64,000 nt of DNA, taken from contig OZ220707.1 of the NCBI GenBank assembly GCA_965116685.1, positions 2,418,001 to 2,482,000 on the forward strand, written 5' to 3'. This document shows, piece by piece, positions 20,301-28,007 of the stretch. Position numbers and translations under genes: made by a program. The notes under the pieces were generated by a model. That model was not told where the DNA came from. It searched no databases and saw nothing but the letters and a program-made list of their open reading frames with translations. Position 1 is the first letter of the stretch, and every line of letters starts with the position of its first letter. The DNA comes from Bin80 sp965116685. GTDB lineage: Bacteria > Bacteroidota > Rhodothermia > Rhodothermales > Bin80.

Positions 20301-21527
20301 TGGCCATTCCATTGAAGAAGAGACGACCTTGAGGGGCAGCTGATCCCAGGGTATTTCTGGGCTCGGCGTTTGAAAATTGAGATGTTGAGGGATCATTTCG
20401 TGCTGCATTGACAGGAGCACTTTGATGATTGCCGCGACACCGGCAGCTGCCTCTAAGTGGCCAATATTCGTTTTGACTGAGCCGATGAGCAGGGGGGTAT
20501 TGGCCTCTCGTCCGTATGAATAAGCAGCCCCTGTTGCTTGCGCTTCGATTGGGTCGCCTACTTCCGTTCCTGTACCATGCGCCTCAACGTAATCTATATC
20601 GGTAGCGGATAGCCCTGCCTTATGCAGTGCTGCAGAAATAACCTGCTGCTGGGCATTCCCACTCGGCACGGTCAATCCGGGGCTTGCCCCGTCCTGGTTA
20701 GTGGCTACGCTGCGGATGACTCCCCAGATGCGATTTCCATCCGATACTGCATCCCGAAGGCGTTTTAAGACAATGATGCCACAGCCTTCCCCTCGCACAT
20801 ATCCGTTTGCCGCCGCATCAAATGTCGCGCAGCGCCCGTCGGGTGATAGCATACCGGCATTCGCTCGAAATTCCAAGAGCTGTCCTGAAAGAATTGTATG
20901 CACCCCACCAGCGAGTGCGAGGTCTGTTTCTCCCTCCTGTAGTCCAGAAACAGCTTGATGTACTGCGACGAGGGATGAAGAGCAGGCCGTATCCACTGCT
21001 AGAGCAGGGCCTTCCAATCCGAGGGCATACGAAACGCGTCCGATGGCCGTATTGAATGAGGTTCCGGTTACGGCATACAGGCTGGCAGCCGGGTCGCTGA
21101 TATCGGACGAACCAAGTATCAGGCCACGGTATTCATTATTACTGATCCCTGCATAGACTCCTGCCCGGCTTCCTTTGAGTGTATCTGGATTGATGCATGC
21201 GTCTTCTAATGCGTGCCAACTTACTTCCAGCATTAGACGCTGTTGTGGGTCAAGAAACTGTGCTTCGACGGGTGAGATGCGAAAGAACGAGGCATCAAAG
21301 AGTTCAAGATCGGTGAGGTACCCACCGAATCGACATGCTTTTCTCTCAACGGGATCGGGAAACAGCTCGCCTACGCGTCCTTTGCCAGATCCTGGAGTCC
21401 CTTCTGTGATGCCACTTTTACCTGCGCGAAGCAAGTCCCAGAATGAGTTTAAGTCTCCAGCTTCAGGAAACCGGCATGCCATGCCAACGATCGCAATGGG
21501 CTGAGACGTGTGTTCAGTGTTGATCAT
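11346..21527 (-). CDS. Type I polyketide synthase (KS-AT-DH-MT-ER-KR-ACP-KS-AT0)
   Basis: Giant cytoplasmic synthase of 3393 residues; ATG 21527 places the KS fold directly after the start, and the longer frame to 21719 adds no recognisable residues. Domains: KS1 (about 8-435, Cys182 in DTACSSSL); AT1 (about 555-870, Ser660 in GHSVGEF, and HAFHS near 764, the malonyl-type motif); DH (about 945-1230, His979); C-methyltransferase (LEVGAGTGS near 1477); ER (about 1860-2180, GAGGTGMAAV); KR (about 2195-2400, GGLGGIG, with His2348 at the usual Tyr position); ACP (Ser2511 in GMDSLMAV); KS2 (Cys2741 in VTCASSL); and a second AT whose nucleophile Ser is Gly3192 (GEGIG). It then ends after a YPFQRDTFWVE linker, with no second ACP and no thioesterase. 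The set predicts a fully reduced, methyl-branched chain. The order matches what I recall of the sponge-symbiont Sup PKSs; this is unchecked. A 327-bp spacer separates it from the divergent isomerase pseudogene. Confidence 0.95.
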   Translation of the reverse strand: MINTEHTSQPIAIVGMACRFPEAGDLNSFWDLLRAGKSGITEGTPGSGKGRVGELFPDPVERKACRFGGYLTDLELFDASFFRISPVEAQFLDPQQRLMLEVSWHALEDACINPDTLKGSRAGVYAGISNNEYRGLILGSSDISDPAASLYAVTGTSFNTAIGRVSYALGLEGPALAVDTACSSSLVAVHQAVSGLQEGETDLALAGGVHTILSGQLLEFRANAGMLSPDGRCATFDAAANGYVRGEGCGIIVLKRLRDAVSDGNRIWGVIRSVATNQDGASPGLTVPSGNAQQQVISAALHKAGLSATDIDYVEAHGTGTEVGDPIEAQATGAAYSYGREANTPLLIGSVKTNIGHLEAAAGVAAIIKVLLSMQHEMIPQHLNFQTPSPEIPWDQLPLKVVSSSMEWPDQDTRPKRAGVSGFGWSGTNAHLILEEFRPEIQENRTGGPIGGATVVPLLLPEEVPVGKKQSYLPRTARLLPLAAKSSAALGEEAAAYLKWIESKRNDVADEQELPSSLLADMAWSASVGRSHLPRRRGIVFESTAQLYAKLEELAAEYPDVQSYTSPKVAFLFTGQGSQWTHMGEVLYTREPAFRTVLEHLEDVFAEERGASLLDVMFGRSTEDLRETQWAQPAIYALQCALVALWNSLGIRPDVVIGHSVGEFAAALIAGVFSQEAGMRLITRRSKVLHSLPGSGIMAAIFAPRFAVEEAVQAYNRQVQPEEVSIAAYNGAHQVVSGTPQAVEYIAHQFESNNVRVSRLRTSHAFHSPLVEPALDELEGIFEGIEISPPSLTLVSNVTGQLVGSDQRQDSEYWRKHARNSVAFAQGVQTLSELEVNTAIEVGPHSVLGPMLQLSWPDASESGSKPTNPPTTIPTLVRPSNKEDESDHHIHTDFLHAAAQAYESGLPVTFEGLYAGESRCRISIPAYPFQREHHWVSRQRSTRRTSGHPLLGNRLESASGEIIFESELFSSDPSWLAEHMVYDRIIAPGALYGTLAAAAALEEGYEQVIIKDMQFYNPMVFTTPPDGEELPRKVQVSLKTDPDDTSTTLHIYSTSGDEGTWTQHAECRLLQSAPSTNPPDRVSFDTLTAGQSRIDLTGFYSAKVQIGVALGPSFRTLNKLHSGRAEAVAEISLSSSTLRTALHPLLLDGCFQAMSAASREILSQTDTAYLPFGWEQLTLLTALPEQIICHARLGNLPDQPASDADSNPAPEVLTGDLKLYDLSGKMVGAVDGFVVKRATRSAMMAAAQTETDLLYEVSWHETAAVTGGPSADFLVAPTVAAHRSEPYAEYLEAIGVNYESRLGLLRDLQKLAYAFALSTLENLGWQRRSNETWEAESLREKLGVLPIHKRLFRRILELLSSAGILEEKEEHFHVLIPDGKPLPDIVPTDKKQFAADMLSHYPHGSVEIQLFQRCVTVLDRVLIGEKDPLEILFGGEEPTPADLYSKAPVARAVNTVLSDAVSIAIENLPSERPLRILEVGAGTGSATAAVLPCLSGCSYDYMYTDISAGFFADAETLFGGEPMQYRMLNIEKDPLTQGFDAHSYDLILASNVLHATRYLDDTLKHCLTLLAPSGELLALENFRPMGWLDLTFGQLDGWWRFADDYRPHHALASPDVWKQALLNAGFVDIATFGLHPEHEPDRGIVVAQGPEKILSPTGMWVLLGDLPGVAEDLAVELQSNNQHVTLTTASPVPISSDKTNSIQHSHIEPASREAWRELFTHLPQDIPLQGVVHLLALDGHGVDAETSEIEENVQKQLASALALSQALIEEDVTVEKGVFLVTSGAQILEKEQGGKPAGAALWGLGKVIAHEADSLQARLIDLDPSDSSPVPVLINELLYPDKEKQIIHRYGNRHTARLMRIAANTDRLSLPQGEPWRIQPIEEGSLDDLLVETIRRSPLDGKQVRVAIEAVGLNFWDMFRAIGVLSEGLLGGEMYGKVVEIGPDVSDVAIGDYVVGLAFGTFASEAVTHEAMLAPAPQGLSKTSAATIPTTFTSAELTYRLSGIARGEKILIHSGAGGTGMAAVYLAQAAGAEVFATCSPPKQVYLHSIGVKHVFNSRNTEFGTAILDITGGSGVDVVVNSLTSPGFIEASLSCLARGGRFIELARADILTEEEMAQLRPDVHYSILKLDVLKESAPEEAGDALKTVIERFETGQLAPLVHTQWPMASVGQAMLHMRNARHIGKIVLTLPPLQSGKLRADRTYLVTGGLGGIGSALAPFLIERGAGTIVLNGRRDPDPDIKETIRELQDKGHAVHVEIADVTDQAALKDMLTRMDQDLPPLGGVIHSVGVLSDASLTNMSWAQCEQVLRPKILGAWNLHRLTLQYDLDMFILFSSVAGVIGNRGQANHAAANAFLDQLALMRRTMGLPGQAIAWGAWSGIGEAEEHRERIAKSLAARGVSWITPEMGFKALDTLLRQDLPTSVVTSVDWPVFGESLSVETPLLTELLDHTSQSEHEELVFDDNFVLQLREMPHEAREARAIAFLQQEIQAVLRLPKAPEPETGFFDLGMDSLMAVEVRTRLNRIFAGEYVAPNTIIFDYPNIARLAHHLVDELCDTEPVSKPVPAVQIHEMHSEADPIAVVGMACRFPGAPDLESFWQLLQEGKNAISESRPPGKHWHGVVGDPAADKNGTQRGGFIEEIEKFDAEFFDIRPIEARSMDPCQRMVLETTWHALEDAGINPLTLNGTSTGVYIGIGNSEYREVLRMRESDDGLIGTMQSIVPSRLSFFLGLTGPAVPLDVTCASSLAAVDQAVTALRQGNIDVALVGGVQANLSHSVVQFMQDLGMLSKNGSCSTFDRQADGFVRGEGCGIIVLKRLSNAQTNGDRIWGLIRGAAMNQNGASAGLTVPKGSAQEEVIRSALSCAGLAASDVDYLEAHGTGSQLGDPIEVQAAATVYGEGRASDQPLLLGTVKTNIGHLECASGIAGIIKVTLAMHHQVIPRQLHFSSPNPLIDWDALPVRVVSENLAWPSTTDHPPRAAISAFGFSGANAHVIVEKYADTDSEDLNEPQDRTAWLLPLSAKSFPALFELEQRYISWLDQHMKGAAENDSNLSKLLSDMAWTASTGRSHLACRASIVFDSASSLQAGLDNLVRSSIREEIPATPSRIAFLFGDQDSNAAQHANQLCSLLGDAAPFTDRLNEVAQEIFDTSLSDLLSGDLTEPTLRPVFHFVAQACLYELWKNIGILPSFVLGEGIGTIASAYSSGIISLDTALRIAVQYGECSTSGAEESATLKNNLKATLRDSTWSAPRMSILGESDADSANAGQSLDMDHWIDQLASPTTNHGNLHRRCKQHAIDVVINLDGKPGISEMVSSTSSVSDSGNSLRTGRGIPQMVPGIGRGFEKESDLGVEFLHALGTAYEAGLNIDFSKLFTGKQCDRISLPLYPFQRDTFWVE

Positions 21528-21854
21528 CCGGGCAGGTTTACAGCGGCAATTTTGGACAATGATCCAAGTTACGGCAAGAGGAAAGAATAAGGTAAAGTAG
21601 GAAGCTTGAAAATACCAACGAGGTTTGATTTCTGCGGGCCGATCATTCAAAATTTTTGTCTTGGATGATTGTCGCTGGACAAGGTGAGTATTTTGTTTAC
21701 TAAAGTATATAGTTCCCAATATCGTGGACTACATCGGTCTGAGTCGTATTTTTTGACATTCCAGAAGGATGGGGGTCGTCTGTGCACACGGTCGCTTGGT
21801 GAGGCAGGATCAACTCCTATTTTTGCAATGAGGGCCCGGCCAACTCCGCAGACC

Positions 21855-23478
21855 ATGAAAACCTTGATTCGCACCGCGTCAATTCTTGTCGGAATGTCAC
21901 TCATGCTGACGGGTTGCCAGATGGATCAGAATGACATCGTGGCGACTGCCGACGGCCTGATTGTTTCTGCCAGTGAGTTTCGAGAGGAATACCAGTCATG
22001 GCTGCTTACAACCGGAGTTCAAGATGCCCCGCAGCAGCGGAGTGCATTTGTAAAGGACATGGCAGCAACGCGTCTGGCCGTACTTCAAGCGCGTCGGGAA
22101 GGGATTGAGGAAGAGCCCCACTATCAGGTGCGCAGGGAAACCGTGGAACGGCGCCTCCTGATTGACCTCTTTGTTGAGGAAGCGGTGCTGGACCCGGTTG
22201 CAGTGGATGAGGCCCAGGTTCGGGAACTGTATGCACGTGCACAGTCCACTGTCAGCGCCCGACAGTTGTATGCAAGGACCCATGCTGAGGCGGACTCCCT
22301 GCGTCGCCGCCTATTGGAGGGGGAGAGCTTTCAAGCGCTCGCAATAGAAGTATTTAACGATTCTGAACTTCAGGCTTCCGGGGGATTGTTGCCACCATTC
22401 ACGTTTGACGAAATGGATCCAGACTTCGAGGATGTTGCCTTTACCCTCCCCATTGGAGAGACCTCCCATCCGGTTCGGACCCCGCAAGGATACTTCATTA
22501 TCCAGGTAGAGGATCGCTTTACACGGCCAATCATTACCGAAACTGAATTTCAAGAGAAACGTCACCTGTTTGAGGCGTATGCCCTGGGTCGGGCACGCTC
22601 TCGTACCCGGCGCCACTATGTTCGACAACTGGTCGAAGACGCCCAGATCAGATTTGTAGAACCCACAGTTGCGCACTTACTTGAGCGGATTATTCCCGGA
22701 AACCCCGTCCAGGAGGATGGTCTGGACTCGCGCATACTCGTGTACTTTGGCACGCCACAAGAGCAATGGACGGTCGAGGAATTCCGAGATTATGCCCGCT
22801 TTACAACGGATCGGCAGCGTGCACAGGTGCGTAGCACAGCGGATCTCCGCGATTTTATCCAGGGGCTGATTGCTGGTGAGTTGATGCTTCGCGAGGCAGC
22901 GCCTCTGCGCTTAACTCTGGCCTATCAGGAGCAGCTGAGAGATGCAATGGGTCGCTACATCGCCCAATACTTACATCGATTGGATTATCCCGAAATATCC
23001 GAAGAGGAAGCTCGTGCCTACTATGAGTCCTCATCTGCTGAGGAGTTTCGGCAGCCTGCCCAAATTGAACTTACTTGGCGAAAATCTTTTCTACTCAGGC
23101 AGCGGCCCAGGCGGTCAGTGAGTTGAGTGCCCTCTCCGGTCCGACATTTTTTGAGGCTGGGATGCTGGGAGAGATTTCTGAAGATCTTTTTCGTGCAGAA
23201 GAAGGGGCTTTGGTGGGTCCCTATCCAATCTCTAACGGTTGGATCCGCTTCCGAGTAGGTCCTCAATTTCCGCCCAGGAAGAAGACGTTTATGGAGGCAC
23301 AGGATCTTGCAATCTCAGTTTTACGGGAAGAGAAGTTGCGGACGTGCGCCGTATTTCCTCCAGCTTCCGTGCATCTTTGATCACCAGTGCCTTCGACTCC
23401 CGTTTTTTTCTGGTTTCAAGATATTCGCTGATCATCCATGAGGATGTTTTACAGGCGTTGGTACTGGGAGTTGATTAA
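21855..23478 (+). pseudogene. Parvulin-type peptidyl-prolyl isomerase lipoprotein, copy 1, 3' end frameshifted
   Basis: SurA/PrsA-like periplasmic isomerase and chaperone. The intact reading frame runs 21855-23126 (423 residues; an alternative ATG is at 21828). It has a lipoprotein signal ending LMLTGC, a helical chaperone domain and one parvulin domain containing GGLLPPF and PQGYFIIQVED. Near 23090 the homology jumps to a second frame (up to about 23335) and then to a third frame (to 23478), where the family C-terminus (RYSLIIHEDVLQALVLG) is found. At least two frameshifts therefore separate the 5' part from its natural end. A second copy at 26022-26704 keeps the 3' part in one frame but is ruined at the 5' end. 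Copy 1 could still make a truncated protein. Confidence 0.75.
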
Positions 23479-23891
23479 TGAGGAATTTTTACGTACATTC
23501 TCCATGCAATCTCAATCACCGGTAAGCATGGCGGATATGGATGACAGAGTGGGGACTACCGCCGGATTCCCAGGAGGATCAGGTCAGGGACGAATATGTT
23601 CACTGACCTTGAGAGGAGTAACAATGATGATCGTTGTTCTTGCAGCCGAAGGTCCTTTTAGCCAGTGATAACCATTTACTCCGGTACGATTCTATTATCT
23701 CGTACATTATATCAGAAGCTCCATGCTAAATTGGTGAGTAAACCTGTCCAGTGACAAAACTTTTGATTTCTGCAACTGTAAGAAATTTTGTCGCTGGGCA
23801 CGACAATAGAGGGCGAGATAAATCTTCTCGGGTCAATCCTGAATAGGCGGTTTAGGGAGGTCCAATCGCTCTTAAATCCATATTTCTACCT

Positions 23892-25154
23892 ATGACGTCG
23901 ATCCGATTTTTACTCTTACTGCTTGCCGGAGTGCTCGTTGTAGGCAACGGCTGCACGCCTTCTGAAAGTACACAGCATTCCTTGGACACAGCGACGGGTG
24001 CTCCGATCTCGTTTCAGGATGTCGCCTCGCCCGCCGGTCCTGGAAGCAGTACGCCCACGATGCATACCACCAATGAAGGGGTCGTGCTGCTGAGTTGGGT
24101 GGAACCCCACGCAGAAGGCGGGCACATCCTGCGTTTCTCAAAACTGGAACACGACGCATGGTCAGCGCCGAAAACCATCGCTCAAGGAGAGGACTGGTTC
24201 GTTAATTGGGCCGACTTTCCTTCGCTGATTTCGCTCGATGACGGTACGCTAGCGGCGCACTATCTGGTTAAAAGTGGGGAAGCAACGTATGCCTACGATG
24301 TTCATGTAACCCAATCCCTCGACGGCGGCCAAACGTGGAGCCCGTCTGTGATTCCTCATACGGATGGCACACAGACCGAACACGGTTTCGTGTCGATGCT
24401 GCCCTCGAGTGATGGCCGGCTCTTTGCTGCTTGGCTCGACGGACGTAACACTGGGGGAGGTCATGACGGTCACGGGTCGCGGGGAGCGATGACACTGCGC
24501 GCTGCTATACTCGATCATGTCGGCACGCTCTATGGCGAAACCCTACTGGATGAACGCATTTGTGATTGCTGCCAGACCTCGGCAGCCCGTACTACCAACG
24601 GGCTTGTTGTGGCGTACAGAGATCGGTCAAACGAAGAAATACGTGACATTGCGGTTGTCAGGTGGCAGAACGGTACTTGGTCGGCACCACAAACGGTGTA
24701 CGAGGATCGATGGCACATCTTGGGATGTCCGGTTAACGGCCCGGCTGTAGCAGCGGCCGGTGAACAGGTCGCCCTTGCCTGGTTTACAGCCGCCCAGGAC
24801 ATGCTCCGCATCAAACTCAGCTTTTCCACCGACGAAGGACAGTCGTTCGGCGCTCCCGTTCAGATCGACGATGGCTTCCCCGTCGGGCGCCTCGACACGA
24901 TCTTATTGCAGGACGGTTCAGCGCTGGTTAGTTGGGTCGAGAAAACCGACGGCGGAGCCGAGATCCGCGTCCGCCGTGTTTACCCCGACGGCACGCCCGA
25001 TGCCTCTTCGGTGGTGGCTGCTACCTCGGTGGCACGGACCAGCGGCGTTCCTCGTATGGCCCGGAACGGCAACGCCGTTTACATCGCCTGGACCGAAGCC
25101 GGAAACCCTTCGTCTATCCACACGGCCGTCGCGACGCTTTCGGGGGGGATGTAG
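23892..25154 (+). CDS. BNR/Asp-box lipoprotein, sialidase-like
   Basis: Secreted six-bladed propeller protein of 420 residues. A signal peptide ends in the lipobox VGNGC (Cys about residue 21). Asp-box repeats are visible as SLDGGQTW and STDEGQSF, and a compact cysteine motif CDCC occurs mid-protein. The catalytic Arg-Ile-Pro pattern of GH33 sialidases is not evident, so enzyme activity is doubtful; it may be a binding propeller. The coding region looks visibly richer in G and C, with more C-ending codons, than the genes on either side, and it is flanked by two decayed copies of the isomerase gene, so recent transfer is plausible. About 250 bp upstream (23640-23891) holds nothing recognisable. 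Confidence 0.75.
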   Translation: MTSIRFLLLLLAGVLVVGNGCTPSESTQHSLDTATGAPISFQDVASPAGPGSSTPTMHTTNEGVVLLSWVEPHAEGGHILRFSKLEHDAWSAPKTIAQGEDWFVNWADFPSLISLDDGTLAAHYLVKSGEATYAYDVHVTQSLDGGQTWSPSVIPHTDGTQTEHGFVSMLPSSDGRLFAAWLDGRNTGGGHDGHGSRGAMTLRAAILDHVGTLYGETLLDERICDCCQTSAARTTNGLVVAYRDRSNEEIRDIAVVRWQNGTWSAPQTVYEDRWHILGCPVNGPAVAAAGEQVALAWFTAAQDMLRIKLSFSTDEGQSFGAPVQIDDGFPVGRLDTILLQDGSALVSWVEKTDGGAEIRVRRVYPDGTPDASSVVAATSVARTSGVPRMARNGNAVYIAWTEAGNPSSIHTAVATLSGGM

Positions 25155-25514
25155 CTATGAATTGGTGCTATTCCCAATGGTACATGGAAACGATCTAAAA
25201 CAGACAAACAGGGTGAAGCAAATGTTGAATTACACTCAGGCTATTTATCTATGACGGTGTTTGCAGTTGCTGAGGGTTTCGCCGCGTGTGCAGAGTATGG
25301 CTGGAGACCTGAGGAACGAAAACTGAAGCTCCAACTTAGCCCATTGAGCCATGGTGGTGCGGTCATTTTCCCCGAGGGAACGGGCTATATCCCTGGACTC
25401 AGAGGAAGATAAAACCCTGTACTTGATTCCGGCGAGCAGCCCCATCTCTGTGCTTCCAAGATTGCAATAAATCATGGGCAGACTCAACCAGTACCGTTTG
25501 ATTATGGTGAAGAG
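25155..25514 (+). other. Gene-poor stretch with possible degraded coding sequence
   Basis: No complete gene is visible. One plus-strand frame from ATG 25251 runs 53 codons to a TAA at 25410-25412 and lies in the same frame as the winged-helix fragment that follows. The two could be pieces of one gene broken by a stop codon, but I cannot identify the upstream piece. Confidence 0.3.
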
Positions 25515-25856
25515 TTGAGTCTTACTGACGCTGAGGGTTTCGAAGTCCAAGTTCGCATTGTTCACATGGTAGGCCAATCGGCATTATTGGAGTATCGTAC
25601 GGCAGCGTCACAGCCAGAGTCACTGGAGTTGAGAGTCCTCAGTCTCCTAATGGATGGGCCACTGTCAAAAAATGAGTTGTCCTCAAGTTTGGGGCAGAAG
25701 AGAGTATCTGGTCAACTCAACAAAGTGGTTCGTTCATTATTGGAACAAGGGAAAGTCATGCATACGATACCCGAAACCCCCCAAAGCCGATTGCAAAAAT
25801 ATCGCCTGACAGATAAGGGCATCGCTACAATTTCAGGCTTTAACACTAAAGGATAA
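25515..25856 (+). pseudogene. C-terminal winged-helix remnant of an AlbA_2/RecG-like ATP-binding protein
   Basis: The translated 113 residues end in a pattern typical of the C-terminal winged helix of AlbA_2-type ATP-binding proteins: LLMDGPLSKNELSSSLG, then LLEQGKVMHTIPE and LQKYRLTDKG. The catalytic and AlbA_2 domains that should precede it are missing, and the frame has only a TTG start, so it is most likely the tail of a deleted gene. Two full-length relatives are present in the window (50347-52056 and 62238-63746). Confidence 0.5.
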
Positions 25857-26021
25857 GTGGAGCAAGTATGTATTTCCGGGAAGACTGTGGAAGGTCCCAT
25901 ACCGCAAAATCAGAATTACCCTGACTTATGCTCAATCAGTTGGTTCGGCGAATGAGCTTAGAACCGAGACTTCTCATCGGGCCTCTGTTTGTACTCATCA
26001 GTTGTTAGGTGGAGCAAGAGA

Positions 26022-26704
26022 GTATCGTAGCAACCGCCGACAACCTGAGTGTTTCTGTCGGTGAGTTTTGAGAGCAATACCAGTCATAGCTACTTACCAT
26101 CGGGGTTCAAGATGCCCCGCAGCGGCGGAGTGCATTTGTAAAAGACATGGCAGCAACGCGTCTGGCCGTACTTCAAGCGCGTCGGAAAGGGATTGAAGAA
26201 GAGCCCCACTATTAGGCGCGCAGGGAAACCATAGAGCGGCGCATTCTGATTGCTCTCTTTGTTGAGGAAACGGTACTGGACCCGGTTGCAGTGGATGAGG
26301 CCTAGGTTCGGGAGCTGTATGCATGTGCACAGTCCACCGTCAGCGCCCGGCAATTGTATGCAAGGACCCGTGCCCAAGCGGTCGGTGAGTTGAGTGCCCC
26401 CTCTGGTCCGGCACTCTTTGAGGCTGGGATGCTGGGAGAGATTTCTGAAGATCTTTTTCGTGCAGAGGAAGGGACTTTGGTGGGTCCTTACCCAATCTCT
26501 ACCGGCTGGATCCGCTTCCGTGTAGGCCCCCAATTCCCACCCAGGAAGAAAACGTTTATCGAAGCACATGATCTCGTGAACCTAATTTTACGTGAGGAGA
26601 AGTTGCGGGAAAACCGCCTGGTTCGTTATGCAGAGCTGGTTTCGAGATATTCACTGATCATCCATGAGGATGTCTTGCAGGCGTTGGTATTGGGAGCTGG
26701 TTAA
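26022..26704 (+). pseudogene. Parvulin-type isomerase, copy 2, with internal deletion and stops
   Basis: A second copy of the gene at 21855-23478, alignable from 26022 (copy 1 position about 21942) and continuing past the gene to about 26840 (copy 1 about 23616). It lacks a signal peptide and has three stop codons where copy 1 has Trp or Gln (near 26090, 26214 and 26302). It is missing about 830 bp between copy 1 positions 22275 and 23108. The junction falls on two similar 10-mers in copy 1 (GCTGAGGCGG and GCCCAGGCGG), which suggests deletion between short direct repeats. From 26354 the 3' part reads in one frame to the natural C-terminus, unlike copy 1. Confidence 0.75.
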
Positions 26705-26878
26705 CGGGGGATGTGCATTCTGCATGCAATCTGAACCACCGGGTAGCATGGCGGATATGGATGACAGAGTAGGGATCATCGCCGGATTCCCAGGAGGATC
26801 AGGTCAGGCACCAATATGTTCACTGACCTTGGGAGGATACGGGGAAACGGTATGCGAATTCAACAGCACGCATAAACG

Positions 26879-27538
26879 ATGGCAAAAATTTTGACCCGAA
26901 TTGGTGGCCCGGCTCATTCCCAGACAGGAGATCAGGCGCACCTGATCACGGTCCGGGGAACCGTAATTGAATTTAAGAAGCGTGATGGGCAGGGGGGAGT
27001 GCACTTTTTTTCCAAAGACACGGATCTGAACCCCTGGAAGGAAGGTCAGTCAGGTGGGACCTTCAATCACAAAGTCCCGGTGGTCCCGAGATCCCTGAAA
27101 TCAATCCTGCCGAAAGAGATCATCAGGACATCGCGCCGGTTATCAAATATGCGGTCTGTAAACCCTGTCCGAACACATCTGGAAGGGAGCGCGATCTATG
27201 CAGAGGTTGTTCTGGATACGCGCAGAAGGGATGAGGCATTTGTGGCAGATCTGATAGCCCAGGGGCTTTTATCATGGTCCCCCGGGGCACCGCGACGCCA
27301 TGCAAAGGTGGATACAAAAACAGGGAAAATCAAGCGATGGGGGATCACGGAGTTCAGCCTCGTACCAACAGCGGCATATCCAAAGGCGAAGGTCTCAGCA
27401 GCTAGGTCGATAGAGGATCATGATCTCCTGGGGCGGCTGTTTGGTGTGGATGTGGGAAGAATCATGGAAGAGCATACGGCTGCCCTATTGGAATTCCAGA
27501 TGCTTCACGAAGATGAGAATGTGTTTCTTGACGAGTAA
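26879..27538 (+). CDS. Phage prohead-protease-like protein
   Basis: Protein of 219 residues. The middle part reads LLSWSPGAP and then KRWGITEFSLVPTAAYPKA, which resembles the HK97-family prohead protease core, where a Ser and the phrase EISLVP-x-x-A-x-P are conserved. Such proteases mature phage capsids. No portal, capsid or terminase gene is next to it, so it is an orphan, either a prophage remnant or a cargo or encapsulin-type locus. It starts about 40 bp after the end of the duplicated isomerase segment. The call rests on one motif region and is tentative. Confidence 0.45.
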   Translation: MAKILTRIGGPAHSQTGDQAHLITVRGTVIEFKKRDGQGGVHFFSKDTDLNPWKEGQSGGTFNHKVPVVPRSLKSILPKEIIRTSRRLSNMRSVNPVRTHLEGSAIYAEVVLDTRRRDEAFVADLIAQGLLSWSPGAPRRHAKVDTKTGKIKRWGITEFSLVPTAAYPKAKVSAARSIEDHDLLGRLFGVDVGRIMEEHTAALLEFQMLHEDENVFLDE

Positions 27539-27799
27539 CCTGTCAGACTAAGTGGCAAAGATAGGTTTGGCTACATTTCATGGAAGTTTCTTAACGCTGC
27601 AAAAAATCCCCCGATTTGGAAGTTTTGCAAGAACCTCGATCGACTAAAATATTTGTTCGGTTTTATTTTCCGAGGAGATTATTGTCCCAGGTAGGACGCG
27701 TATGATCGCCCTGCACAGCTGCAGGAGGAGCTTTCTGCAATTGTCAAACAACTCGATGCGTTTTAAGTCTGCCTGTGAAGTGTACAGTGAAACGAAACA
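27539..27799 (+). other. Intergenic stretch, no gene recognised
   Basis: A-rich and T-rich sequence with no long frame. A short plus-strand tail ending in TAA near 27765 (reading LQEELSAIVKQLDAF) looks like the end of a lost coding region but cannot be assigned. Confidence 0.3.
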
Positions 27800-27949
27800 T
27801 CACTGGCGTATTGGCGAGCAGTGACCAATCCAATTGTTTGGGATACACACCACGCCCTTTTCGATGAGGGAAGCCGCAGTTTGCAACTGTTTTATTCGAG
27901 AGGTGATGTTTTTTAATCGGGTTTCCAGTTCTGTAATCATTTTTTTCAT
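27800..27949 (-). CDS. Small hypothetical ORF divergent from the Fic gene
   Basis: A 49-residue frame starting at ATG 27949 and ending at TGA 27800-27802. The N-terminal part is a likely short coiled coil (MKKMITELETRLKNITSRI), followed by a hydrophobic tail with two Cys. It is divergent from the Fic gene, whose start is 59 nt away, with a very A/T-rich spacer. It could be a small regulator or antitoxin, or a chance frame; nothing in it is diagnostic. Confidence 0.3.
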   Translation of the reverse strand: MKKMITELETRLKNITSRIKQLQTAASLIEKGVVCIPNNWIGHCSPIRQ

Positions 27950-28007
27950 AAAAACTGATTTTTTAATTATATTATGAGGAAAGTAACGATTTTATTGGAT
28001 TCAGTTC

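Noticed and set aside
11346..21527. Many plus-strand frames of 60-166 codons inside the PKS gene
   Set aside because: They are antisense shadows of a well-supported 3393-codon gene, with no motifs, starts or spacing of their own.
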